Assembly (NCBI GenBank): GCA_016177735.1
Contig: JACOUS010000014.1
Location: 215,160 to 279,159 of the forward strand
DNA: 64,000 bases
Source of the DNA: Ignavibacteriales bacterium
GTDB lineage: Bacteria; Bacteroidota; Ignavibacteria; Ignavibacteriales; Melioribacteraceae
Direction of reading: 5' to 3'
Under the pieces are notes generated by a model. It searched no databases and had not been told where the DNA came from. It was given only the letters and a program-made list of their open reading frames with translations. The translations under genes were made by a program, and so were the position numbers. How positions within the stretch are numbered: the first letter of the stretch is position 1; each line of letters opens with the position of its first letter. Positions 27,101 to 36,406 of the stretch are shown one piece after another.

Positions 27101-27185
27101 AAATTTTAGAGCGGTTAACACGAGTAAAATATTTTCCTTTGTAGGAAACTTAGTGCGTCCCGGCGTATTGCGTTCCCTACTTATT

Positions 27186-28880
27186 CTAAAAAACAATTCC
27201 GCGCTGCATCAAAAAATGTTCTAGTATCGGTCCCACGGCAAGCGAAGGGAAAAATGTTAATGCACCAACAATAAGAATCACACCGGTTAGAAGAATTCCG
27301 AATAGTAAACTATCCGTGTGCAAAGTTCCTTGCGAAACCGGAGTAATATTTTTCTTCACAAGACTTCCGGCAATTGCCATCACCGGAATTATTACACCGT
27401 ATCTTCCGATTAAAATTCCGAGCGATATCATCAGATTATAAAAAAACGTGTTTGTATTTAAACCGGCAAATGCACTTCCGTTATTTCCGGCGGCTGAAGA
27501 AAACGCGTACAAAATTTCCGAGAAACCGTGGGGACCTTTATTTGCAATGCTCGACAAACCGGCATTTACACTCAAAGCAATTGCAGTAAATAGGAGAATA
27601 ACGATGCCGGGCAATAGTACGGCAATAATCGTCCATTTGATTTCGTATGCTTCTATTTTTTTGCCGAGATATTCGGGCGTTCTTCCAATCATCAAACCGA
27701 CAATAAAAACAGTTAGAAAAATAAAAAGCAGCATTCCGTACAAACCTGAGCCGACACCGCCGAAAATAATTTCTCCGAGTTGAATATTGAGTAATGCAAA
27801 CATTCCGGCAACCGGCGATAAACTGCTGTGCATCGAATTAATGGAACCGTTTGATGCCGCTGTTGTTGCAGAAGACCACAGCACGCTGTTCAATATTCCG
27901 AAGCGTGTTTCCTTCCCTTCCATAATTCCGCTTGTTTGAAAAATATTGTTATGCGAATATTCCGCAGCCGCAGAGCAGGCAAATGATATCACGAAAAGAA
28001 ACAGCATCACACCGAATATCATCCAAGCTTGCCGCTTCGAGCCGACAATTTTTCCGAAAGCAAAAACAAGTGCACCGGGAATTAAAATAATAGAAAGCAT
28101 TTCTAAAAAATTTGAAAACGGCGTCGGGTTCTCAAACGGAAATGAGCTGTTGGTGTTAAAAAATCCACCGCCGTTTGTGCCGAGCTGCTTTATTGCAATT
28201 TGTGATGCCGCCGGTCCCATCGGAATCATTTGTTTGTAACCTTCGAGTGTTGTTACTTCAGTATATGATGAAAAAGTTTGAACCACACCCTGACTAACAA
28301 GAACTATTGCCAGCAAAATTGAAAGAGGCAGTAACACGTAAAGTGTAATTCGAACAAGATCGATCCAAAAATTTCCGAGCCCGTTTCCCTTTTTTATTTT
28401 TATTGCGCGGGCAATTACAAACATAACTGCAATCCCCGAAGCGGCACTCAAAAAATTCTGTACTGCCAAGCCGGTCATCTGAACAAAATAACTCAGTGTT
28501 GTTTCTCCGCCGTACGATTGCCAGTTTGTATTCGTTACAAAACTAATGGCTGTATTTATTGCCAATGTTAATTCAACATTCGGAAGATTCATCGGATTAA
28601 GAGGAAGGTAACTTTGCAGTAATTGAAGAAGGACAAGTACAATCATTCCGAACAAATTGAAAAATAGAAGTGAGAGAGTATAAACTTTCCAATCCATTTC
28701 CTCTGCCGGATTTATTCTGCAAAACTTGTAAATGATCTGCTCAATTTTGGTGAGTACCGGCGACAAAAAATTTTTATGTCCGTTCGCCACATTTGCAATA
28801 AATGAACCTAAAAATGGCGACACAACAATCAACAGAACGAAAAAAATTACTACTTGAATTAGTTCATATAGTTCAAACAT
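27186..28880 (-). CDS. kdpA: Potassium-transporting ATPase channel subunit KdpA
   Basis: A 564-residue membrane protein with about ten transmembrane helices and four pore repeats. KQLGTNGGGFFNTNSSFPFENPT, SVNAGLSSIANKGPHGFSE and SAAGNNGSAFAGLN are pore loops of KdpA that select potassium. It starts 18 bases after kdpF. Complete with no odd features. Confidence 0.97.
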   Translation of the reverse strand: MFELYELIQVVIFFVLLIVVSPFLGSFIANVANGHKNFLSPVLTKIEQIIYKFCRINPAEEMDWKVYTLSLLFFNLFGMIVLVLLQLLQSYLPLNPMNLPNVELTLAINTAISFVTNTNWQSYGGETTLSYFVQMTGLAVQNFLSAASGIAVMFVIARAIKIKKGNGLGNFWIDLVRITLYVLLPLSILLAIVLVSQGVVQTFSSYTEVTTLEGYKQMIPMGPAASQIAIKQLGTNGGGFFNTNSSFPFENPTPFSNFLEMLSIILIPGALVFAFGKIVGSKRQAWMIFGVMLFLFVISFACSAAAEYSHNNIFQTSGIMEGKETRFGILNSVLWSSATTAASNGSINSMHSSLSPVAGMFALLNIQLGEIIFGGVGSGLYGMLLFIFLTVFIVGLMIGRTPEYLGKKIEAYEIKWTIIAVLLPGIVILLFTAIALSVNAGLSSIANKGPHGFSEILYAFSSAAGNNGSAFAGLNTNTFFYNLMISLGILIGRYGVIIPVMAIAGSLVKKNITPVSQGTLHTDSLLFGILLTGVILIVGALTFFPSLAVGPILEHFLMQRGIVF

Positions 28881-28898
28881 TTTTTTCTCTCTTTCCCG

Positions 28899-28994
28899 TC
28901 AAAATTTTTCCGGCTTTATCAGAGTGTAGAGAAGATAAATCAACACAACCACCGATACGGCAAGTGAAATAATTATCTCGAAATCGCTCTCCAT
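28899..28994 (-). CDS. kdpF: KdpF, small membrane subunit of the Kdp pump
   Basis: A 31-codon gene too short for automatic reading-frame lists. MESDFEIIISLAVSVVVLIY and then LLYTLIKPEKF form one transmembrane helix with the KPEKF tail common in KdpF. A good AAGGAGAAATT ribosome binding site precedes the ATG at 28994. KdpF stabilises the KdpABC complex. Position ahead of kdpA supports the call. Confidence 0.88.
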   Translation of the reverse strand: MESDFEIIISLAVSVVVLIYLLYTLIKPEKF

Positions 28995-29146
28995 AATTTC
29001 TCCTTTACTACTGAAGCGAACATAACAGAATGTTTATAAAGACCTGATCAAAAATGAGGTGTGATGCATAAAGATATTATAAAGATTTGGATCTGCCATC
29101 CGCTTAAATTTTAAGAGCGCTTTTAGATATCGAAGCCGACAATTAG

Positions 29147-29154
29147 TATATTTG
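29147..29154 (+). promoter_or_regulatory. TAnnTTTG box upstream of the barrel protein gene
   Basis: TATATTTG fits the Bacteroidota -7 consensus and lies 103 bases before the start at 29258, which implies a long leader. The divergent gap 28995-29257 must also hold the kdp promoter, which I cannot pinpoint. Confidence 0.4.
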
Positions 29155-29257
29155 CATCCGAAAAATCTTACGTAAAATCTTGTACATATTCTTGCTCTAT
29201 TTTTTTGATAAGAACATGAATAAGAGCAAGAGTATATAAAAATAAACGAGAAAGGGG

Positions 29258-29941
29258 ATGAAAAAATATTTATTGCTTGCAGCAGTTTTATTTTGTTTGA
29301 CTGCTGTTGTACAAGCGCAAACTATTGGCGGAAGTATAATGATCGGCTCACCGCAAGGTGAGTTCAGAACAAACGTTGACCGGCTCGGTTACGGTTTACA
29401 ATTACACGGAACATTTTGGACTCCAAACGAAGAACGCCCGTTTACAATCGGATTGAACATCGGTTACATGATTTACGGCGAAATGACGGAACACAGACCG
29501 TTGAGCGAATACATTCCCGATGTGAACGTTGAAGTAAGCAGAACAAACAGCCTTGCCAATTTCCATTTTTTAATGCAAGTCTCCCCTTTCAACGGAACAT
29601 TGAAGCCGTACATTGACGGCTTATTCGGCGGCGCATATATTTTTACTTCTACAAATGTAAAAAGCGAAAGCACACAAGAAAGCTTTGCAGAATCAACAAA
29701 CTGGGATGATTTTACATGGAGCTACGGCGGCGGTGTCGGATTACTTATTCAACTTGCAGAAGATCTCGGCGATGTAAAAAATTTGTACCTCGATTTAAAA
29801 GCGAGATACGTTTACGGATCGGAAGCATCATACTTAACCGAAAATGATGTAGAAGTTTCAAACGGAAAAGTTTATTACTATCCGCGTAAATCAAAAACGG
29901 ATTTACTTACATTTCACATCGGTGTAACAGCTTATTTTTGA
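29258..29941 (+). CDS. Outer-membrane beta-barrel protein
   Basis: A 227-residue protein with a signal peptide (MKKYLLLAAVLFCLTAVVQAQ) and alternating strands ending in aromatic TFHIGVTAYF, as in small OmpX/OmpW-like barrels. GGSIMIGSPQGEFRTNVDRLGYGLQLHG opens the barrel. The AAAGGGG ribosome binding site is well placed. The function is unknown; it is transcribed divergently from kdpF. Confidence 0.7.
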   Translation: MKKYLLLAAVLFCLTAVVQAQTIGGSIMIGSPQGEFRTNVDRLGYGLQLHGTFWTPNEERPFTIGLNIGYMIYGEMTEHRPLSEYIPDVNVEVSRTNSLANFHFLMQVSPFNGTLKPYIDGLFGGAYIFTSTNVKSESTQESFAESTNWDDFTWSYGGGVGLLIQLAEDLGDVKNLYLDLKARYVYGSEASYLTENDVEVSNGKVYYYPRKSKTDLLTFHIGVTAYF

Positions 29942-30021
29942 TCTGCAATAAATCCGTCTGCAAAACTTTCTAACAGTTTTGATAAATAAAAAAACGACAT
30001 TCATTAATAATGGTGAGAACT

Positions 30022-31014
30022 ATGATAACTTACAAAGAATTGGGTTTAGTGAACTCAAAAGAATTATTTCAGAAAGCAGTAAAAGGCGGCTACGCAATTC
30101 CGGCTTTCAACTTTAATAACCTTGAACAATTACAGGCAATTATCGGCGCATGTGTTGAAACAAAATCGCCGGTAATTCTTCAAGTATCAAGCGGTGCACG
30201 CAAATATGCAAACCAAACTTTATTGAAACATCTTGCAAAAGGTGCTGTTGATTATGCTCATGAACTCGGTTTCGATATTCCGATTGTTCTGCATCTTGAT
30301 CACGGCGATACTTTCGAACTTTGCAAATCGTGCGTTGAATCCGGATTCTCTTCTGTGATGATCGACGGCTCCCATCATCCGTATGAAAAGAACGTTGAAC
30401 TTACCGCACAAGTCGTTGAATACGCTCACAAATATGATGTAAGCGTTGAAGGCGAACTCGGAGTTCTTGCCGGTATCGAAGACGAAGTTTCAAGCGAAGT
30501 TACACACTACACAAAACCGGAAGAAGTAGAAGACTTCGTTAAGAAAACCGGTGTTGATTCGCTTGCTATTTCAATCGGTACATCGCACGGTGCAAATAAA
30601 TTTACACCGGCTCAGTGTACACGCAATGAAGACGGCATTCTTGTTCCGCCGCCGCTCCGTTTTGATATTCTTGAAGAAGTCGAAAAAAGAATTCCCGGCT
30701 TCCCGATTGTATTGCACGGTGCATCTTCCGTTCCGGTTGATCTTGTTAAAATTATCAACGGCAACGGCGGAAAATTAAAAGATGCTGTCGGAATTCCCGA
30801 AGATCAATTACGCAAAGCTGCAGCTTCCGCCGTTTGCAAAGTGAACATCGATTCCGACGGAAGATTGGCAATGACCGCAGCAATTAGAAAAGCATTTGCA
30901 GATAACCCGGCAGAGTTCGATCCGCGTAAATATCTCGGTCCGGCACGCGATTCATTGAAAGAACTTTACAAACACAAAATTGTGAACGTACTCGGCAGCG
31001 GAAGTAAAGCATAA
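30022..31014 (+). CDS. Fructose-bisphosphate aldolase, class II
   Basis: A zinc-dependent aldolase of about 330 residues that joins or cleaves fructose 1,6-bisphosphate. His91, Asp93 and His94 in VLHLDHGD are the zinc and catalytic residues; GSHHPYEKNVELT, VEGELGVLAGIED, SIGTSHGANKF and VLHGASSVP complete the active site. A start at 30010 (adding MVRT) is possible, but GGTGAG precedes 30022. A terminator follows at 31040, so it is separate from the class I enzyme gene downstream. Confidence 0.94.
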   Translation: MITYKELGLVNSKELFQKAVKGGYAIPAFNFNNLEQLQAIIGACVETKSPVILQVSSGARKYANQTLLKHLAKGAVDYAHELGFDIPIVLHLDHGDTFELCKSCVESGFSSVMIDGSHHPYEKNVELTAQVVEYAHKYDVSVEGELGVLAGIEDEVSSEVTHYTKPEEVEDFVKKTGVDSLAISIGTSHGANKFTPAQCTRNEDGILVPPPLRFDILEEVEKRIPGFPIVLHGASSVPVDLVKIINGNGGKLKDAVGIPEDQLRKAAASAVCKVNIDSDGRLAMTAAIRKAFADNPAEFDPRKYLGPARDSLKELYKHKIVNVLGSGSKA

Positions 31015-31039
31015 GTATTTAGTATTGAGATGATATCAG

Positions 31040-31069
31040 AAAGGGCGGTTCGGTGAATCGCCCTTTTTT
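31040..31069 (+). terminator. Rho-independent terminator after the class II aldolase gene
   Basis: AAAGGGCG (31040-31047) pairs with CGCCCTTT (31059-31066), followed by more T. A strong stem with an 11-base loop. Confidence 0.85.
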
Positions 31070-31107
31070 GTTTTTAAAATCCGCGCAAATCCGCTTCATC
31101 AGAGCTT

Positions 31108-31147
31108 GCCCGCCGAAGGTCGGGCTTGCCCGCCGCTTGTTGGCGGG
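31108..31147. repeat. GC-rich palindromes between the two aldolase genes
   Basis: GCCCG...CGGGC (31108-31125) and CCCGCC...GGCGGG (31129-31147) are set in ATCCGCG-like text unlike the AT-rich surroundings, typical of a dispersed element. Confidence 0.45.
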
Positions 31148-31244
31148 TTATCCGCGTTCCATTCTTTGAATTGCTTTTAAACTGAGCAACCCGGCGCTTT
31201 TTTCCCCAATTAAAATTTTTGTGTAAAATAAAAAAACGATTTGC

Positions 31245-31252
31245 TAACTTTG
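31245..31252 (+). promoter_or_regulatory. TAnnTTTG box upstream of the class I aldolase gene
   Basis: TAACTTTG, with a TTTG 23 bases further upstream (31218-31221), gives a plausible Bacteroidota promoter with a 57-base leader to the start at 31310. Confidence 0.5.
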
Positions 31253-31309
31253 CACAAGAGAGCATCCACCCACTTACATATAATAATATCAAGAAAGATG
31301 AGGTTAGCT

Positions 31310-32371
31310 ATGATCGATAAAATAAAAGAATACCTTGGAAGCGAGGCAGATTCTCTTTTGAACCACAAAGCAAAATTTCCAAAAGAAAAATTGCATTTGC
31401 CCGGACCTGATTGGGTTGACAGAATATTCGCTCAGTCCGATAGAAACATTAACGTTCTAAAAAATTTGGAATGGATGTATCAAACCGGCAGACTTACCGG
31501 CACGGGATATTTATCAATTCTTCCGGTAGATCAGGGAATCGAACATTCTGCCGGAGCTTCGTTTGCAAAGAACCCGGATTATTTTGATTCGGAGAATATC
31601 GTTAAACTTGCAATCGAAGGAGGATGCAATGCTGTTGCTTCAACACTCGGCATACTCGGAAGTGTTGCAAGAAAATATGCGCACAAAATTCCTTTCATAC
31701 TAAAAATCAATCACAACGAGTTGTTAACGTTCCCGAATAAAGCAGACCAAATTATGTTTGCCGGAATTGAACAAGCATGGGATATGGGCGCCGCCGCAGT
31801 TGGTGCTACAATCTATTTCGGTTCCGAAGAGAGCGGAAGACAAATTGTTGAAGTGAGCGAAGCTTTTCAATATGCACACGAACTCGGCATGGCAACAATT
31901 TTGTGGTGCTATTTGAGAAATCCCGATTTCAAAAAAGATAAAGATTATCATCTCTCTGCCGATTTAAGCGGACAGGCAAACCATCTCGGCGTTACAATTC
32001 AAGCGGATATCATCAAACAAAAACTGCCTGAAAACAACGGCGGTTACACAGCACTCAATATGGGAAATTCTTCGTACGGAAAAATTGATAAACGCGTTTA
32101 CACGGAATTAACAACCGAACATCCGATTGATTTAACACGCTATCAAGTTATGAATAATTATATGGGTCGCGCCGGATTAATCAACAGCGGCGGTGCTTCA
32201 GGCGAAAATGATTTTGCAGAAGCAGCACGAACTGCCGTAATTAATAAACGTGCCGGCGGCATGGGATTAATTTCAGGTCGCAAAGCATTCCAGCGTCCGC
32301 TTGCTGAAGGAGTTAAACTCCTCAACGCAATTCAAGATGTTTATCTTTGCAAGGAAGTGACAGTGGCGTGA
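31310..32371 (+). CDS. fbaB: Fructose-bisphosphate aldolase, class I (FbaB/DhnA type)
   Basis: A Schiff-base aldolase of 353 residues. [70 protein letters not shown] and [13 protein letters not shown] are motifs of the archaeal-type (DhnA) class I enzyme. The ATG at 31310 follows GATGAGGTTAGCT; an upstream reading from 31241 would cover the promoter. It gives the cell a metal-independent counterpart to the neighbouring class II enzyme. Confidence 0.93.
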   Translation: MIDKIKEYLGSEADSLLNHKAKFPKEKLHLPGPDWVDRIFAQSDRNINVLKNLEWMYQTGRLTGTGYLSILPVDQGIEHSAGASFAKNPDYFDSENIVKLAIEGGCNAVASTLGILGSVARKYAHKIPFILKINHNELLTFPNKADQIMFAGIEQAWDMGAAAVGATIYFGSEESGRQIVEVSEAFQYAHELGMATILWCYLRNPDFKKDKDYHLSADLSGQANHLGVTIQADIIKQKLPENNGGYTALNMGNSSYGKIDKRVYTELTTEHPIDLTRYQVMNNYMGRAGLINSGGASGENDFAEAARTAVINKRAGGMGLISGRKAFQRPLAEGVKLLNAIQDVYLCKEVTVA

Positions 32372-32426
32372 GAAAGAATAGAAGTCAGTCCGAAGGATTT
32401 CCTACCCAAGAGACAGAATTCAGTAG

Positions 32427-32449
32427 AAGCGGCTCAATGAGCCGCTTTT
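32427..32449 (+). terminator. Rho-independent terminator after fbaB
   Basis: AAGCGGCTC (32427-32435) pairs perfectly with GAGCCGCTT (32439-32447) around a 3-base loop, then TT. It also ends 12 bases before the convergent lipoprotein gene and may serve both strands. Confidence 0.8.
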
Positions 32450-32460
32450 AATAGATGAAA

Positions 32461-32856
32461 TTATATTTTGAGATGCCCATAGGCATATTTTAATGAGATA
32501 TTATTTTTAGAGTAGGACCAGACTTTAAAGAAATAAAATTTGTCTTTAATAAAATTATGTTGATATTCAAAAATATTTACATCTTTCTCAACCACCCCTA
32601 TCCGCTCATAAATAGATGATACTTTTGGATCATATAGCTTCATTTCTATTATAAAGCCGTCCTCACCATTACTTACATCATCCCACATAAAAGAAACGGT
32701 TGTATCGTTGTATTCAATTATTCTAAAATTTTGGGGGGCATCAGGTACATAATTTGCAGAACGATAATCGTGTTCATTATCATATACAGTAGTTAAATTA
32801 TCTTTGCAGCTTATTATTATAAACATCAAAATTAGGGTTAAACAAAATTTTAGCAT
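32461..32856 (-). CDS. FN3-like lipoprotein
   Basis: A 131-residue lipoprotein with lipobox FIIISC (Cys17). The part after residue 38 reads VPDAPQNFRIIEYNDTTVSFMWDDVSNGEDGFIIEMK, the pattern of a single fibronectin type III domain. The start at 32856 is set by GGAGG overlapping the end of the PEGA gene; a start 12 bases upstream would overlap that gene. It is the second gene of a two-gene unit. Confidence 0.65.
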   Translation of the reverse strand: MLKFCLTLILMFIIISCKDNLTTVYDNEHDYRSANYVPDAPQNFRIIEYNDTTVSFMWDDVSNGEDGFIIEMKLYDPKVSSIYERIGVVEKDVNIFEYQHNFIKDKFYFFKVWSYSKNNISLKYAYGHLKI

Positions 32857-32867
32857 TGCTTCCTCCA

Positions 32868-34010
32868 TTAAAACTTCAGTTTAAGACCTACATTAACTTT
32901 ACCTGTATTGAAATCGTTATTTTCTATTTTGGGGATAATTTCTAAATTTCCATCAGTTGAATGAAATAATACAGCGTCAATAATATTCGCTAAATAGATT
33001 CCCAACGCTATTCCTATCATCAAATTCTTTTTATCAATCTGTTTATTTACTTGTGAAAGTTTTTCCTCCATTTTTTTTGCAAGAGCTACGGCTTCTTGTT
33101 CATTGCCAGCTTTTTGATAAAGTTTTCGTGCTTCGTTGTAAACCGATAATTCATCTCTGTATTTCTTATCAAAATCGAAATACAATACTGATGTACCGAT
33201 TAACGCAGAAAAATAAAGCAGCCCTTTTAACTTAGAATCATCGACAAATTGACCAAGACCGGGAACAATTGCCGACATGGCAACATTTCTGTATGTAAAA
33301 TAATTGTAATCTATTTTTATATCATAATCAGTTTTGGTTTGTATATCTATTTTTTCTCCTAAAGGCTTATAAAAATTTTTCAATCTTACTTCTATATTTC
33401 TTTCACCAACTTCAGCTTGAAAAACGTTGAAAGAATCAAGAGTTACCTCTTTTCCATCCATCATTATCTGAGAAATATTTTCCGTTTCAACAAATCTCAG
33501 TTGCCTGTATTTGTAATCCATATTCCAGAACAAATCATGCTTCATATTTTTGATTGAAAGATTTTTCTCCAAATCAATAAAATTTTCTTTTACCAACTTC
33601 AAATTATTTTTACCGAGTGGGACCTTTGAATTTTTAAGAGGAGTTCTTCCGTAAAGTTCACCATTAATAAAAACCTTCGCATTAGCTGGAATGCTTGTTA
33701 TGTTAATCACTCCGTAATTATCATCTAATATGAGAAACAATTCTTTTGTACCACCACCATAGTCTATATAACTTTCCTTGGTTTTATCATCCAAGGTAAC
33801 GCTAATTTTGTATTTACCTTCATCGTATGAAGACAAAGTCAAAGGTGTGATTCCACATTCTTTATCATCGATGCAAACCATCGCGCCAGGCGGCATCGAT
33901 TCAATTACGAGTATGTTATTTGATTTTATGGTTGATAATGAATCTTGTGAAAATGTTAAGATGGGAACAAAGCAAAATAAAATGATCATAAAAAAAAGTT
34001 TTTTTAGCAC
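32868..34010 (-). CDS. PEGA-domain exported protein
   Basis: A 380-residue protein with a signal peptide (LKKLFFMIILFCFVPILTFSQ). Two PEGA-like repeats (ILVIESMPPGAMVCIDDKECGITPL and GVINITSIPANAKVFINGELYGRTPL) are followed by a C-terminal part with hydrophobic NVAMSAIVPGLGQF and YFSALIGTSVLYF segments and a coiled coil, similar to DUF5683 proteins. The start is GTG at 34010, because GGAGG lies five bases before it. It probably sits at the envelope. Confidence 0.65.
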   Translation of the reverse strand: MLKKLFFMIILFCFVPILTFSQDSLSTIKSNNILVIESMPPGAMVCIDDKECGITPLTLSSYDEGKYKISVTLDDKTKESYIDYGGGTKELFLILDDNYGVINITSIPANAKVFINGELYGRTPLKNSKVPLGKNNLKLVKENFIDLEKNLSIKNMKHDLFWNMDYKYRQLRFVETENISQIMMDGKEVTLDSFNVFQAEVGERNIEVRLKNFYKPLGEKIDIQTKTDYDIKIDYNYFTYRNVAMSAIVPGLGQFVDDSKLKGLLYFSALIGTSVLYFDFDKKYRDELSVYNEARKLYQKAGNEQEAVALAKKMEEKLSQVNKQIDKKNLMIGIALGIYLANIIDAVLFHSTDGNLEIIPKIENNDFNTGKVNVGLKLKF

Positions 34011-34150
34011 TATGCCCTCCACTCAATTTATTCGATAAAGATACAATGGTCATTATTTTGCTTTTTCAATTTAACTTCTAAAGAAGTTAAATTCTACATA
34101 AAATTTTATAACATATTAGAAAAAGAGATATACGATTAAGTTACCTTTCA

Positions 34151-34180
34151 ATAAAAAACCCGGCTTCATTGCCGGGCTTT
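34151..34180 (-). terminator. Terminator of the cytochrome c gene
   Basis: CCCGGC (34159-34164) pairs with GCCGGG (34171-34176); on the minus strand the stem is followed by GTTTTTTAT. Confidence 0.8.
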
Positions 34181-34209
34181 ATCTCAAAATGCTCAAATCT
34201 AAATACTAA

Positions 34210-34626
34210 TTACTTTGTTTGAAGGTACTCCGCAATCTTCCCGAGGTCTTTCACATCGAGATTGCCGAAGGAAGGCATAACAATACCTTTGTACTTTTCG
34301 CGATAGGCTTCAAAGCGTTCGTCTCCGCTGTAAGCACCCGGATTGCGCAAATAATTAATCAATGCATCGCGCGACCAATGTTTTTTAATATCTACAAGAG
34401 CCGGCGCCATTTTCGTTCCTTCTAAATTTTGTCCGTGGCATGTAATGCATCCGTTTTGTTTTATCAAAGTTAATGCATCAACTTCGGCGGGCTGCTGCCC
34501 GCTCTGCTCATTATAATTTTCATTTGCAACCGGCATCGTTTCTTCTTTTTTTGTTACTCGTCCGAGAATAAAAAGTACGAGGAATAAACCGAGAAAAGCG
34601 GCGACCCATTTTTGTGCGTTAGTCAT
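34210..34626 (-). CDS. Membrane-anchored c-type cytochrome
   Basis: A 138-residue protein with an N-terminal anchor helix (WVAAFLGLFLVLFILGRV), an acidic linker and one class I cytochrome domain. Haem attaches at C60-x2-C63-H64 in NGCITCHGQN, and Met in GIVMPSFGNL is the likely sixth ligand. It carries electrons on the periplasmic face. A GTG 18 bases upstream is a possible start, but AAAGG precedes 34626. Confidence 0.9.
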   Translation of the reverse strand: MTNAQKWVAAFLGLFLVLFILGRVTKKEETMPVANENYNEQSGQQPAEVDALTLIKQNGCITCHGQNLEGTKMAPALVDIKKHWSRDALINYLRNPGAYSGDERFEAYREKYKGIVMPSFGNLDVKDLGKIAEYLQTK

Positions 34627-34765
34627 TTTTCGAATACCTTTCACTTAAAAAATGTTGCGTAAAATTAAGGCGCATTAAAGTGAATAACAAATTGAATCGG
34701 CGGTCGAAATTGTTTTAAGAAAGGCTGAAAAAAATTTACACATTAAACTTCCCGCCGTTATGATT

Positions 34766-36403
34766 TTATTTTTTGTTCTCTGAAGAGATTGCAATTTCTC
34801 TATCGTAAAACTCTTTATATTTTTTTATGGAATTAAATATTGAGTGTGCAACTTCGGCTTGCCCTTCTTTACTTGCGAGATGTTCTTCATCTTTCCGGTT
34901 TGAGAGAAATCCGGTTTCGATTAAAACGCTTGGCATTGAAGCGCCCACCAACACATAAAACCCGGCTTGCTTAATTCCGAGTGAGGGAATCTCAACACTT
35001 TTTTTCCATTCTTGATTAAGCATATCGGAAAACTTTTCCGAAAAGCGCATGTACTGCGAATGCGCCATGCTTACGAGAATAAAATTTTCATCCGTTAATT
35101 TTTGGTAGCGGTTCGGATTTTCTTCATACTTAATTACGCTGTTTTCGAATTCGGCAATCTCAATTGCATCTTGAGTTCTGCCGGGTCTCAACAAATAAAC
35201 TTCAAAACCTCTGTGTTCCGAACCTTTCTTCGGCAGTGAGTTGCAATGAATCGAAATGAAAAGTTTGCCGTCTGCTTCGTTTGCAATTTTTCCGCGTTTG
35301 TACAACTCAACAAAATTATCGGTATTTCTTGTATAGATAATTTTAACATCGCTCATATCTTGTTCGATCAATTTCCCGAGTTTCAATGCAATGCCGAGAT
35401 TAAGATCTTTTTCTTTTACTCCGGTAATTCCGATTGCACCGGGATCTTTGCCCCCGTGCCCGGCATCGATCACAACAACATCAAATTTCCATTTCGATGT
35501 AGGATCGGCGTCGTCTTCGTGTGTTTTTGTAAAAACTTTGTTGTGAATTGTGATTAACACGTCGTTGCTTTCAGTATCCTTAAATGCTTGCGTTGTGGAA
35601 TACTCGCCGGCAATGGTAAATTCCAATTGATAATTTTTTTGAGCAATCACTGTTCGTTTAATGTCTTTTACAAATCCGGCGGCTTTAAAATTTTTAACAA
35701 CCTCCGGGGTTACGGAAGCGCCCGGCAGAAAAATATACAACACATTATTATTGATCGAATGGCGCGGTATGTTAATTTTTTTTGATGATTTTAATCTGAT
35801 AAGTGTGCCGTTGGATTTTTCCTCAACATCAATTCCGTAAATATCGTATTTGGAAACAGATAGAGATTCACCCGTTTTTATTTCTGGATTTTTTGGTTCA
35901 GGTTTTATATTAGTGTCTGCAATCGGAATTTGAAAAAGAGCGTCTTCGTCAAACGGTTCTTTTGTAATCTTTATATTTTTTGCTTTGCTGTCAAAAATAA
36001 TTTTCGTTCCGCAAGCGGCACTTAAATAATCGGCACAATAAACCAACGGAATAAAAACGTCATCGTTAATTAATAAAGTAGAAACCGGCAGTTGATAAAT
36101 AATTTGTGAGTTATCGGATTTTTTAGTGGTTATTACAAACTGATTTTTTGCCGTGAACTTCAAAGCGGCGGCGGCAAACTTTATTTCCAACTTTGCCGCA
36201 TCTTTGTTGAAATAATGGTTGGCTGATAAAAGTGCCGCCATCTCTTTACCCGATACATAAACATTTCCCATTCTGGAAATGTACGATAACACAGCTTCTT
36301 CGCCTTTATTATCAACGGAAATTTTCAACATCCTTTGAGCATTGGCGGCGATTAAAGGCGTCAACAAAAACAGAAAAATTATTTTTGGAGAAAATTTTAT
36401 CAT
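34766..36403 (-). CDS. N-acetylmuramoyl-L-alanine amidase (Amidase_3) with AMIN-like domain
   Basis: A 545-residue secreted cell-wall hydrolase that cuts the amide bond between muramic acid and L-Ala. It has a signal peptide, a copper-amine-oxidase-N-like domain (about 30-150), an AMIN-like domain (about 185-290) and the Amidase_3 domain with zinc ligands His316 in VVIDAGHGGKDPG, a Glu in GVKEKDLN, the His in ISIHCNS and the catalytic Glu in VLIETGFLSN. Likely needed for daughter-cell separation. It is followed upstream on the same strand by a methyltransferase-like gene. Confidence 0.9.
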   Translation of the reverse strand: MIKFSPKIIFLFLLTPLIAANAQRMLKISVDNKGEEAVLSYISRMGNVYVSGKEMAALLSANHYFNKDAAKLEIKFAAAALKFTAKNQFVITTKKSDNSQIIYQLPVSTLLINDDVFIPLVYCADYLSAACGTKIIFDSKAKNIKITKEPFDEDALFQIPIADTNIKPEPKNPEIKTGESLSVSKYDIYGIDVEEKSNGTLIRLKSSKKINIPRHSINNNVLYIFLPGASVTPEVVKNFKAAGFVKDIKRTVIAQKNYQLEFTIAGEYSTTQAFKDTESNDVLITIHNKVFTKTHEDDADPTSKWKFDVVVIDAGHGGKDPGAIGITGVKEKDLNLGIALKLGKLIEQDMSDVKIIYTRNTDNFVELYKRGKIANEADGKLFISIHCNSLPKKGSEHRGFEVYLLRPGRTQDAIEIAEFENSVIKYEENPNRYQKLTDENFILVSMAHSQYMRFSEKFSDMLNQEWKKSVEIPSLGIKQAGFYVLVGASMPSVLIETGFLSNRKDEEHLASKEGQAEVAHSIFNSIKKYKEFYDREIAISSENKK

Positions 36404-36406
36404 TAT

